Position numbers and translations under genes: made by a program. The notes under the pieces were generated by a model, which did not search any database, was not told where the DNA came from, and was given only the letters and a program-made list of their open reading frames with translations. Positions 9,921 through 18,120 of a DNA stretch of 43,198 nt are shown here, in pieces. This stretch comes from an uncultured Verrucomicrobiota bacterium. GTDB lineage: Bacteria; Verrucomicrobiota; Verrucomicrobiia; Verrucomicrobiales; Verrucomicrobiaceae. The number at the start of each line of letters is the position of its first letter. Position 1 is the first letter of the stretch. Location: NCBI GenBank assembly GCA_903838675.1, contig CAILZI010000192.1:1-43198 (forward strand). The letters run 5' to 3'.

Positions 9921-11519
9921 TTATTCCTGCCTGCCCTTTCCCTTATTTGCCTTGCCTGCAGGCTTCGGCCCCGCCTGGGCAACGTACTCCTTTTCCAGCC
10001 TCTCCCAGCGCTCCGCCATCGCCTTCACACGCTCCGGCTCCTTCCCAGCGAGGTTGTTCGACTCTGCGCGATCCGTGGTCAAATCATAGAGCTCCCAGGC
10101 ATCGTGATTGTCAGCGGCACTGACGATCTTCCAGTCGCCTTCACGCAGTGCACGATTGCCAGAGTGGTTCCAAAACAAAAAGTCGCGGCTGATCGTCTCA
10201 TCGTTCGCAAACGCAGGCGCCAGACTGCGACCTGGGAAAGGCGGCGCATTTTCCGGCATAGTCGGCTTGTCTTCACCAGCCAGCGCGAGCAGCGTCGGCA
10301 CCACGTCAATGACATGCCCCGGCGTGTGGCGCAGCTCCCCCTTCGCACGGATTCCCTGCGGCCAGTGGGCAATGAACGGCGTGCTGATCCCACCTTCATG
10401 CACCCAGATCTTGTGGCGACGAAACGGCGTGTTGGACACGGTTGATCCACCCGGCCCGAGGCAGAGATAAGATGCCGCCGCCCCCATCGGTGCAGCTTTA
10501 TCATGCCCGAGTCCGCGCACCATGATCTCCGCACTCGCGCCGTTGTCGGAGAGAAAAAGGATGAGCGTGTTCTCATAGGCATTCATGGCCTTCAACTGCG
10601 CCAGCACCCTTCCCACTTCCTGATCCAGTCGATCAATCATCGCCGCATGAATCGCCTCCTTCGTGGCCTGAAACTCCCTCTGCTCCGATGTCAGGCTCTC
10701 CCATGGCACCGCATGCCGCGTCTCACCCGGTCCTAGAATCTCCAAATCGCTTTCCTTGCCGCTCGGTGCCGCGATCTGCGGTTCAGGATCAGACAAGGTC
10801 GTGGCGACAAGACCCAGCTTCTTCTGCCGTTCAAATCGCGCCGCCCGCGTCTTCGGCCAGCCTTGCGTGTAGGTGTCCTTATATTTCGCAATGTCTTCCG
10901 GCAGCGCTTGAATCGGAAAATGCGGTGCTGTGAAAGCAACGTAGCTGAAGAACGGCGTGCCCGCATGCTGCTGCGCATGCCCCTTGAGGAAGTCGATCGC
11001 ATGATCCGCAATCGCGATGCTCGAATACCAATGCCCTTCCGGCTCCGGCAGCGGCTTGTCATCCAGTTCATGCCGTTGCGGATGAAAGTGATTGTCCTGC
11101 TTCACCACATGATAGGAGTGGCTGAAGCCCGCATCCGCCACCACACGCGGCGCATTGCCCACATGCCACTTGCCGGAGTGATAGCTGCGATAACCCAACG
11201 TCGCGAGCCGCTGCGGCAGCGTCCGCACCCATGACGGAAACTTGCCATACTGCGGGTCCATCCCAATCTGCTGCGCATAATGCCCGGTCATGAGCACACT
11301 GCGAGTGGGCCAGCAGCGTGCCGTGTTGTAAAACTGCGTAAACCTCAACCCACCCGCCGCCAGCTTGTCCAGATTCGGCGTCGCGATCTCACTCCCATAG
11401 CAGCCGAGATCCGAATAGCCGAGATCATCCGCAAGGATGACGACGAAATTCGGCTTCGAAGACGCGGCGTGCAGTGTGGCGCAAACGAGCAGCAGAAAGA
11501 AAATGGGCAGGCGAATCAT
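9921..11519 (-). CDS. Secreted sulfatase (arylsulfatase family)
   Basis: A 532-residue arylsulfatase-type enzyme counted from the ATG at 11519; in-frame starts at 11546 and 11540 would add up to 9 residues before the signal peptide. The signal peptide (about residues 1-18, ending LHA) is followed by the metal site D31-D32 in ILADDLGYSDLGCYG and the formylglycine signature C69-W-P-T-R73. The FLSDNGAS metal strand and a C-terminal WELYDLTTD region complete the fold. The C-terminus is Lys/Gly-rich (KPAGKANKGKGRQE). The gene starts about 50 nt downstream of gyrA on the same strand, so read-through is possible, and it ends at a REPIN-like palindrome. It probably removes sulfate from an extracellular glycan; the substrate is unknown. 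Confidence 0.92.
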   Translation of the reverse strand: MIRLPIFFLLLVCATLHAASSKPNFVVILADDLGYSDLGCYGSEIATPNLDKLAAGGLRFTQFYNTARCWPTRSVLMTGHYAQQIGMDPQYGKFPSWVRTLPQRLATLGYRSYHSGKWHVGNAPRVVADAGFSHSYHVVKQDNHFHPQRHELDDKPLPEPEGHWYSSIAIADHAIDFLKGHAQQHAGTPFFSYVAFTAPHFPIQALPEDIAKYKDTYTQGWPKTRAARFERQKKLGLVATTLSDPEPQIAAPSGKESDLEILGPGETRHAVPWESLTSEQREFQATKEAIHAAMIDRLDQEVGRVLAQLKAMNAYENTLILFLSDNGASAEIMVRGLGHDKAAPMGAAASYLCLGPGGSTVSNTPFRRHKIWVHEGGISTPFIAHWPQGIRAKGELRHTPGHVIDVVPTLLALAGEDKPTMPENAPPFPGRSLAPAFANDETISRDFLFWNHSGNRALREGDWKIVSAADNHDAWELYDLTTDRAESNNLAGKEPERVKAMAERWERLEKEYVAQAGPKPAGKANKGKGRQE

Positions 11520-11569
11520 GCAGCACCAAACGATGCGCATGATCACTTCCTACCTCAAATTCAGCGAGA

Positions 11570-14200
11570 CTATTCCGCCGCAGGCGTGTCTTCTGCAGGT
11601 GCTTCCGGAGTCGGTTCAGTGACAGCAGCTTCCACCACGACCTCCGCCTCATCAGCAACCACAGTCGCTACGTCCTGAATGGTCTCGCCTTCATTGAGTC
11701 CCATGAGCTTCACGCCCTGGGCATTGCGACCGGTTTCACGGATGTCGCAGACGCGGATGCGCACGCTCTGGCCCTTGGTGGTCATGAGCATGAGCTCGTC
11801 TTTGTCATGCACCGCCTTGGCAGCGACAACCTTGCCGGTCTTCTCAGTGACATTCATCGTGGTCACGCCTTTGCCGCCACGATTGGTGAGAAGGCGGTAC
11901 TCATCAAAGGCAGTACGCTTGCCGAGTCCATTCTCGGAGACAACGAGCACCATGGTGTCGGGCTCGTTGGTGATGCAACTGACGATGAAGTCGCCATCGT
12001 CCAGCGTGATGCCACGCACACCGGCGGTGGCACGGCCGATCGGACGCAGGTTCGGTGAGGTTGGATCATCTCCAGTCTCATGGAAGCGGGCGCACATGCC
12101 CTCATGCGTGACGAGGCAGACCTCCTTGTTGCCGTCGGTGAGCACGACATCGACGAGGTCATTTCCTTCATCCAGCTTGATGGCGATGATGCCGTCCTTG
12201 CGGTAGTTCTTAAATTCCTCGAGGGCGGTTTTCTTCACGGTGCCGTCCTTCGTTGCAAAGAGCACATACTTGTCCGCCGCCCACATGGCATCGTCTTCCG
12301 CTCCCTGTGCCTTGAGGATCAGTACACTGGCGATCTTCTCTTCGGCACGCAGGTTCAGCATGTTCTTGATGCTGCGGCCCTTGCCAGTGCGCGCCGCTTC
12401 AGGGATCTGATACACACGCTCCACATACATGCGGCCCGTGTTCGTAAAGAAGAGCAGGAAGTCGTGCAGATGCGCGCTGAAAAGATGCTCCACGAAGTCG
12501 GTGGCAGCATCCTCACCCTGCGATTCGCGGGTCTCCATACCCTTGAGCCCCTTGCCGCCGCGCCCTTGCACACGGTATTCGGCGGTGGCGGTACGCTTGA
12601 TGCTGCCCATGTGCGTCATCGTCACGACGGTCGGGTCGTTCGGGATGAGGTCGATGTTTTCGATCTCGCCCTCGGCGGCTTCGATCCGTGTCAGGCGCGG
12701 CGTGGCGTGCTTGAGCCGAATGGCCTGCAGTTCGTCCTTGATGATCTGCAGCACGCGGGATTCACGGGCCAGGATATCCATGAAGTCACGGATGCTGACG
12801 AGCACTTCATCGTAGTCCGCCTTGATCTTGTCGCGCTCAAGTCCAACGAGCTGATAGAGGCGGAGCTCCAAAATATCCTCGACCTGCTTGTCGGTGAAGA
12901 TGTACTTGTCCCCCACGATGCTGGCCTGGGCGCGAATCATGATGCCGAGCTGCTCGGCGGTGCTGATGGAGAAATTGTAAGCCTTGAGGCGCTCGCGGGC
13001 TTCGTCACGGTTCTTGCTGTCGCGGATGATCTTGATGAAGTCATCCAAGTGGCCAAGTGCCAGGAGCTGGGCTTCCAGCTTTTCCGCTTTGAACTCGGCC
13101 TGCTTCAGCAGGAAGCGCGTGCGGCGGATGATGACCTCACGGCGATGCTCGATGTAGCACGCAATCGCGTCCTTCATGCTTAACACGCGCGGTTTGCCAC
13201 CATCAATCGCCAGCATGTGAATCGAGAAACTCGATTCCAGAGCCGTGTGCTTGTACAGATTGTTCAGCACCACCTGACCACGCGCATCGCGCTTGAGGTC
13301 GATGACGACACGGGTGTTTTCATCCGATTCGTCACGCACGCCGCTGATTTCGGTGATGACCTTCTCGTTAGCCAGTTCCGCGATGCGCTTCACGAGTTCA
13401 GCGCGGTTCACGTTGAACGGAATCTCAGTGATGATGATCTGCTCACGGTTGCCGTTTTCAATGATCTCCGCCTGACCACGGGTGCGCACGCTGCCGTGCC
13501 CGGTTTCCAGGTAATCGCGGATGCCATTCGTGCCGAGAATCACACAGCCCGTCGGGAAATCGGGTCCTTTAATATGCGCCTGCAACTCCGTGCAGGTGAT
13601 CCCGGGATTGTCGATCTGCGCGCACACGGCATCAACGACTTCGCCAAGGTTGTGCGGCGGCATGTTGGTGGCCATGCCCACGGCAATACCTGTGCCGCCA
13701 TTGACGATGAGATTCGGAAACGCCGCCGGAAACACGGTCGGCTCGGTGAGACGTTCATCGTAGTTCGGCACGAAATCGACCGTCTCCTTCTCCATGTCCG
13801 ACATCAATGTGCCGCCCAGGTGCGTCATGCGGGCTTCCGTATATCGCATGGCTGCCGGAGGGTCGCCTTCCACGGAACCGAAGTTCCCCTGCGGATCAAT
13901 CAACGGCTCCCGAATGGCCCAGGGCTGCCCCATGTGGACAAGCGTCGGGTAAATGACCGCCTCGCCGTGCGGATGGTAGTTACCGGAAGTGTCACCGCAG
14001 ATCTTCGCACACTTCATGTGCTTCTTTGGCGGATACAGAGACAGCTCATGCATCGCATAAAGAATGCGGCGCTGGGAGGGCTTCAGACCATCACGGACAT
14101 CCGGCAGCGCACGGGCGATGATGACGGACATCGAATAGTCGAGGAAGGAGTTCTTCACTTCTTCAGCGACAGAGATGGGACGAATGTTGGGGTCTTGCAT
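11570..14200 (-). CDS. gyrA: DNA gyrase subunit A
   Basis: An 876-residue GyrA, the DNA-cleaving subunit of the A2B2 gyrase that introduces negative supercoils. The winged-helix region has the active-site tyrosine Y120 in AMRYTEARMT. The quinolone-determining segment reads HPHGEAVIYPT, with A81 and P85 where E. coli has S83 and D87. The tower and coiled-coil region are present, and the C-terminal beta-pinwheel carries a GyrA-box-like QGRGGKG near residue 540, supporting gyrase rather than topoisomerase IV. The last 35 residues form an acidic, Pro/Ala-rich tail. The gene is downstream of gyrB, separated only by a small four-helix-bundle gene. No Shine-Dalgarno sequence precedes the ATG. Confidence 0.97.
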   Translation of the reverse strand: MQDPNIRPISVAEEVKNSFLDYSMSVIIARALPDVRDGLKPSQRRILYAMHELSLYPPKKHMKCAKICGDTSGNYHPHGEAVIYPTLVHMGQPWAIREPLIDPQGNFGSVEGDPPAAMRYTEARMTHLGGTLMSDMEKETVDFVPNYDERLTEPTVFPAAFPNLIVNGGTGIAVGMATNMPPHNLGEVVDAVCAQIDNPGITCTELQAHIKGPDFPTGCVILGTNGIRDYLETGHGSVRTRGQAEIIENGNREQIIITEIPFNVNRAELVKRIAELANEKVITEISGVRDESDENTRVVIDLKRDARGQVVLNNLYKHTALESSFSIHMLAIDGGKPRVLSMKDAIACYIEHRREVIIRRTRFLLKQAEFKAEKLEAQLLALGHLDDFIKIIRDSKNRDEARERLKAYNFSISTAEQLGIMIRAQASIVGDKYIFTDKQVEDILELRLYQLVGLERDKIKADYDEVLVSIRDFMDILARESRVLQIIKDELQAIRLKHATPRLTRIEAAEGEIENIDLIPNDPTVVTMTHMGSIKRTATAEYRVQGRGGKGLKGMETRESQGEDAATDFVEHLFSAHLHDFLLFFTNTGRMYVERVYQIPEAARTGKGRSIKNMLNLRAEEKIASVLILKAQGAEDDAMWAADKYVLFATKDGTVKKTALEEFKNYRKDGIIAIKLDEGNDLVDVVLTDGNKEVCLVTHEGMCARFHETGDDPTSPNLRPIGRATAGVRGITLDDGDFIVSCITNEPDTMVLVVSENGLGKRTAFDEYRLLTNRGGKGVTTMNVTEKTGKVVAAKAVHDKDELMLMTTKGQSVRIRVCDIRETGRNAQGVKLMGLNEGETIQDVATVVADEAEVVVEAAVTEPTPEAPAEDTPAAE

Positions 14201-14244
14201 GAGATGGGAAAGGTCAGGGCTGGCGGCGCAGCGCAGTCAAAAGG

Positions 14245-14703
14245 TCAATTGTTCCAGGCGGGAGTGCGTGGATGGAAGAACTCTTCAAGGGGCAGCAGGT
14301 GAATTGAACCGTTTCTCGAGGTTTCGCGAACGGCGCTCGATTGGTTGTCGTCCAAAGTTTTGATGTAGTCGTCGAGCTGAAGACGGAGGGTGTCGAGTTT
14401 CAGATAGAGTTCTCGGGCCACGGAATCTGTAACGAGCCTTCGAGCCACCGCCTTTTCCAGCCATGTTTTTGTCTGAAAAAGCGCTCCCAGAGCATTGTAG
14501 CAACATCTGGAATTCTCCTGGGCGGAGGTTCGTCCGTAGCCTTCGGCGATGTAGGCCGCGATGGAGTCGGCAGAGCGAGTCCATTCCAATCCGACCGTCT
14601 GCTTCGTCACCCATTCCCAGCCAACAGTCAAAGACCATACGTCCTCACCAACCCGCATCGCGAGTTGATAAACGATTAGTTCTTTTAGATCGACCGTGGC
14701 CAT
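14245..14703 (-). CDS. Four helix bundle protein (23S IVS type)
   Basis: A 152-residue protein of the four-helix-bundle family often encoded within intervening sequences of 23S rRNA genes and also found as free genes. The family features are an N-terminal VDLKELIVYQLAM helix (F/YQxAM-like), the ADSIAAYIAEGYGR signature near residue 48-61, and a helical C-terminal half with alternating Leu. ATG 14703 is preferred over a TTG at 14715. It lies between gyrB (29 nt upstream) and gyrA (44 nt downstream) on the same strand, and so is probably cotranscribed with gyrase. The biochemical role of the family is not established. No sign of rRNA sequence surrounds it. Confidence 0.85.
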   Translation of the reverse strand: MATVDLKELIVYQLAMRVGEDVWSLTVGWEWVTKQTVGLEWTRSADSIAAYIAEGYGRTSAQENSRCCYNALGALFQTKTWLEKAVARRLVTDSVARELYLKLDTLRLQLDDYIKTLDDNQSSAVRETSRNGSIHLLPLEEFFHPRTPAWNN

Positions 14704-14732
14704 TCCGAGTTCCAAACGATTCTTGCCTGCCT

Positions 14733-17294
14733 CTACACGTCGAGGTTGCGGACGTTGAGGGCGTTCTCTTCAATGAAATGCTTTCGTGGCTCGACCACGT
14801 CGCCCATCAGAATGGTGAACATGCGTTCAGCTTCATGGGCGTTGGTTTCATCGAGCTTGATCTGGAGCAAGGTGCGCTTGTTCGGGTCCATGGTGGTCTC
14901 GAAGAGCTGCTTGGCGTTCATTTCGCCCAGACCTTTGAATCGTTTGATCTCCATCCCACGCTTGCCGATCTCCATGACCTTGTCGAGAATGCCGGGGATG
15001 CTGAAGACAGGATGCACCTTGGCGTTGTCGCCATCGCCTTCGATGACTTCAAAGAGCGGCTTGTCCTGGCTGCTGAAGTGATCCACGTGCAGACCCAGCT
15101 CATCCAGCTGCTGGAAGCGCTTCTTCATGCCGTGCGCCTCATGAATTTCAATCAGACGGGAGCGACGATGTGATTTTGGCAGTGCGGCAGTTCCGTTGCC
15201 ATTGGCTTCCACGGCTGCGGGGTTGCCAAAGAGATGCAGGTCACTGTTGTCACGGGAGAAAGCAGCAATCTGCTCATTGCTGTGGAAGTAGTGAATCTTG
15301 ACCTCGTTGCCTTCGCGAATGACGACGAGATGATGCGGCAGATTGCCGGTGGCCTCATCGCGCGCCTGGAGGTAATGCTCAAAGTCAGCACCATGGCGGC
15401 GGATGATGTCGGCAAATTTGGCCACAGGCACAAGCAGGTCGAGGATCGCCTTGAGGCGGTCGGCTGCCAGCTTGCTGCCATCGGCAATGTTGCGCAGGCT
15501 GATTTCACCCGAGCCCAGTTCAAGCAGGATGGCGTCCATTTCGGCGTCGCTCTGCACATACTCTTCGCGCTTCTTACGCGTCACCTGATACAGCGGCGGC
15601 TGCGCCACATAGATGTGCCCACGCTTCACGAGCTCCGGCATCTGACGGAAGAAGAACGTCAGCAGCAGGGTGCGAATGTGGCTGCCGTCGACGTCAGCAT
15701 CGGTCATGATGACGATCTTGTGGTAGCGGAGCTTGTCGATGTTGAAGGAGCCTTCCACCTCGCTGTCGCCACCGATGCCGGTGCCGATCGCCGTGATCAT
15801 GGTCTGGACTTCCTTGTTCTGCAGCACTTTCTCGAGACGCGCCTTCTCCGTGTTGATGAGCTTTCCACGCAGCGGGAGGATCGCCTGATTGTGGCGGTTG
15901 CGGCCCATCTTGGCGGAGCCACCGGCGGAGTCACCTTCGACAATGAACAGCTCGGTCTTCGCCGGATCGCGCTCGGAGCAGTCAGCCAGCTTGCCCGGCA
16001 GGCCGCCGCTGCTCATGGCATCCTTGCGGATCGCTTCACGGGCCTTGCGCGCAGCTTCACGGGATTTCGCGGCGATGATGATGTTCTTGATGATCTCGAT
16101 GGCCGTGTCGGGATTCTCATCAAAGAAACGCAGCAGGCCTTCATAGACGATGGAGTTCACCACGCCTTCGACTTCACCGTTCACCAGCTTCACCTTCGTC
16201 TGTGAGTTGAAGCGCGGATTGGTGAGCTTGACGCTCAGCACGCAGATCATGCCTTCGCGGCAGTCATCACCTTCGATGTCTGGCTGCTTTTCTTTGAAGC
16301 TCTTCGGGTTGGCGTTGATGTATTGCTTCACCGCCTTGGTCAGCGCCGTCTTGAGGCCGCTGTAGTGCGTGCCGCCGTCCGGATTTGGAATGGCATTGGC
16401 AAAGCACAGCGTCTGCTCATTAAGACCCTTGTTCCATTGCAGCACGCAATCGACGAGAATGAACTTCTTCTTGTCGTCGATGGGCACTTCGCGTCGTCCC
16501 GCCAGTGCCACGGGCTCAGGATGGATCTTGTCCTTGTCCGCACCCATCTCGCGCACGAACTGCTTCACACCTTCCAGGTACAAAAGCACTTCCTGCCGCT
16601 GCGTCTCCGTGCGCTCGTCGGTCAGAGTGATTTTGATGCCCGGGTTGAGGAAGGCCAGTTCGCGCAGGCGGACCAGCAGGCGGTCAAAATTATACGTCGT
16701 GGTTACGGTGAATATTGAAGCGTCCGGGAAGAATGAAATCTTAGTGCCGGTGGTCTTCGGGTCATCGAGATCCCCGAGGACGGTCAGCGGCTCAGTCGTT
16801 TTGCCGCGCTCGAAGCCGATGGCGTAGATCTTGCCATCGCGGAAGACCTCGCACTTGAACCAGTCAGACAAGGCATTGGTACACTTGGCCCCCACGCCAT
16901 GCAGACCGCCGGAGAATTCATACGCACCATCGCCAAACTTGCCGCCAGCGTGCAGGCTCGTGAGCACGAGTTCCACCGTGGGAATCTTCGCCACCTTGTG
17001 CATTTCCACCGGGATGCCGCGGCCGTCGTCCTGAATGGTGATGGAGCCGTCTGTGTGGATCGAGATCCAGACGTTTTTGCAATGCCCGGCGAGATGCTCG
17101 TCGATGGAGTTGTCCACCACCTCAAACACGCAGTGGTGCAGGCCACGTTCATCGGGGTCGCCGATGTACATTCCTGGCCGCAGCCGGACGGCTTCGAGGC
17201 CTTCGAGTTTCTGAATTTGATCGGCACCGTAGGCCTGGTTTTCGGCCACACCGGTATTGAAAGCAGTGTTCTGCTCAGAGGACTGTTCGGACAT
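14733..17294 (-). CDS. gyrB: DNA gyrase subunit B
   Basis: An 853-residue GyrB, the ATPase subunit of gyrase. The GHKL ATP-binding domain has EVVDNSIDEHLAG (N-box), DDGRGIP and GGLHGVGAKCTNALS. The TOPRIM domain has VEGDSAGGSAKMGRNR with the acidic metal residues in IVIMTDADVDGSHIRTLLLT. The C-terminal signature RFKGLGEMNAKQLFETTMDP is followed by VVEPRKHFIEENA. It contains the extra region before the C-terminus (about residues 575-720) typical of the longer gram-negative-type GyrB. ATG 17294 gives the most plausible start; an in-frame start at 17315 would add 7 residues. It is first in a gyrB - four helix bundle - gyrA run. No Shine-Dalgarno sequence is evident. Confidence 0.97.
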   Translation of the reverse strand: MSEQSSEQNTAFNTGVAENQAYGADQIQKLEGLEAVRLRPGMYIGDPDERGLHHCVFEVVDNSIDEHLAGHCKNVWISIHTDGSITIQDDGRGIPVEMHKVAKIPTVELVLTSLHAGGKFGDGAYEFSGGLHGVGAKCTNALSDWFKCEVFRDGKIYAIGFERGKTTEPLTVLGDLDDPKTTGTKISFFPDASIFTVTTTYNFDRLLVRLRELAFLNPGIKITLTDERTETQRQEVLLYLEGVKQFVREMGADKDKIHPEPVALAGRREVPIDDKKKFILVDCVLQWNKGLNEQTLCFANAIPNPDGGTHYSGLKTALTKAVKQYINANPKSFKEKQPDIEGDDCREGMICVLSVKLTNPRFNSQTKVKLVNGEVEGVVNSIVYEGLLRFFDENPDTAIEIIKNIIIAAKSREAARKAREAIRKDAMSSGGLPGKLADCSERDPAKTELFIVEGDSAGGSAKMGRNRHNQAILPLRGKLINTEKARLEKVLQNKEVQTMITAIGTGIGGDSEVEGSFNIDKLRYHKIVIMTDADVDGSHIRTLLLTFFFRQMPELVKRGHIYVAQPPLYQVTRKKREEYVQSDAEMDAILLELGSGEISLRNIADGSKLAADRLKAILDLLVPVAKFADIIRRHGADFEHYLQARDEATGNLPHHLVVIREGNEVKIHYFHSNEQIAAFSRDNSDLHLFGNPAAVEANGNGTAALPKSHRRSRLIEIHEAHGMKKRFQQLDELGLHVDHFSSQDKPLFEVIEGDGDNAKVHPVFSIPGILDKVMEIGKRGMEIKRFKGLGEMNAKQLFETTMDPNKRTLLQIKLDETNAHEAERMFTILMGDVVEPRKHFIEENALNVRNLDV

Positions 17295-17392
17295 AAGATT
17301 TGAAGGGCTGCCCATCGACTGAATCCGTCCATGAAACCGCTACCGGAAACGTGCTCGATGATGACCTGTTCAGACTAGCAAGATGAAGAGGC

Positions 17393-17413
17393 GAGCAAAG
17401 GGATTTTTTGCTC
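17393..17413 (-). terminator. Hairpin between oxidoreductase pair and gyrB
   Basis: GAGCAAA and TTTGCTC form a perfect 7-bp stem around a 7-nt loop in the 154-nt gap between the small-subunit gene (ends 17449) and gyrB (starts 17294). The stem is A/T-heavy and no clean T-run follows on the minus strand, so termination is only a possibility. An operator for gyrB is the alternative. Confidence 0.3.
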
Positions 17414-17448
17414 CCAAACGAAGTCTTTTTTGGCCTCCAAATCAGGTC

Positions 17449-18105
17449 CTAAACCACCTCCTGCAGCCCCAGCTTCTCGATGACTTCCGGCAAAACCCCG
17501 GGATAGGGGCCGCCGACGCTGATATTGCCCACGTAGCCAAGGCTTTTCCAGGTCTGACTATGGCTGTAATAACCGCCGACACAGAGCTGGCGGAAGCGCT
17601 TGAAAAAAGCCGCCCCCACGCGGTGCTCCGGTTTGGCCTTGGCCGCATCGCAGATGTCATCGGCAATCTGGGACTGCTGATCGACGCCCAGTTCCTCAAA
17701 ACGCTTCGAAAAGCGCTTAAAACCCTCCGTATTGAGCCAGCCGAGCCCCCCACGAATGACCTCACGGTCCTCCTGATGGGATGGGTAATCGGCACTGACC
17801 CACTCATTGATAAATTCTGGAACGCCGACCTCCGAGGCCGCAGGCGAGGTTTCATCCTTCGGCAGGATCAAATCTGCCAGGGCCCGCGTCGTGGCCAGTT
17901 CCTCGGCAGACAGCAGCTTTTCCCACGGAAACTTCAGCGGCTGCATGAAGTCGGGGTCATGAAACACAAACCGCGACGGATGCGCCGGCGGCGCCGGTTC
18001 CGTGTGGTTCGGCGCGGCAAGGGCCGGCACGGCTGCCGCACCGGCAGCACCGCTGAGAAGGCCTTTCAGGGCATGGCGGCGGGAAATGGGAGAGGACTCA
18101 GACAT
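17449..18105 (-). CDS. Gluconate 2-dehydrogenase subunit 3 family protein
   Basis: A 218-residue small subunit of a GMC-type membrane or periplasmic dehydrogenase (gluconate 2-dehydrogenase subunit 3 family). A twin-arginine signal is clear: SRRHALKG with R9-R10, followed by an Ala/Gly-rich stretch ending near ALAAP. The mature part has the family pattern LSAEELATTRALADLILPKDETSPAASEVG, then FINEWVS and GLGWLN, and ends with the segment VGGYYSHSQTWKSLGYVG-PYPG. In related enzymes this subunit carries the export signal for the complex. It begins 15 nt after the GMC flavoprotein gene, so the two form an operon. No cytochrome c subunit is encoded beside them. Confidence 0.88.
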   Translation of the reverse strand: MSESSPISRRHALKGLLSGAAGAAAVPALAAPNHTEPAPPAHPSRFVFHDPDFMQPLKFPWEKLLSAEELATTRALADLILPKDETSPAASEVGVPEFINEWVSADYPSHQEDREVIRGGLGWLNTEGFKRFSKRFEELGVDQQSQIADDICDAAKAKPEHRVGAAFFKRFRQLCVGGYYSHSQTWKSLGYVGNISVGGPYPGVLPEVIEKLGLQEVV

Positions 18106-18120
18106 GAGGGTGCAATTCGG

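Noticed and set aside
12080..13183. Long plus-strand frames opposite gyrA, and similar ones opposite gyrB (15234-16205)
   Set aside because: They are shadows of the well-conserved gyrase genes.
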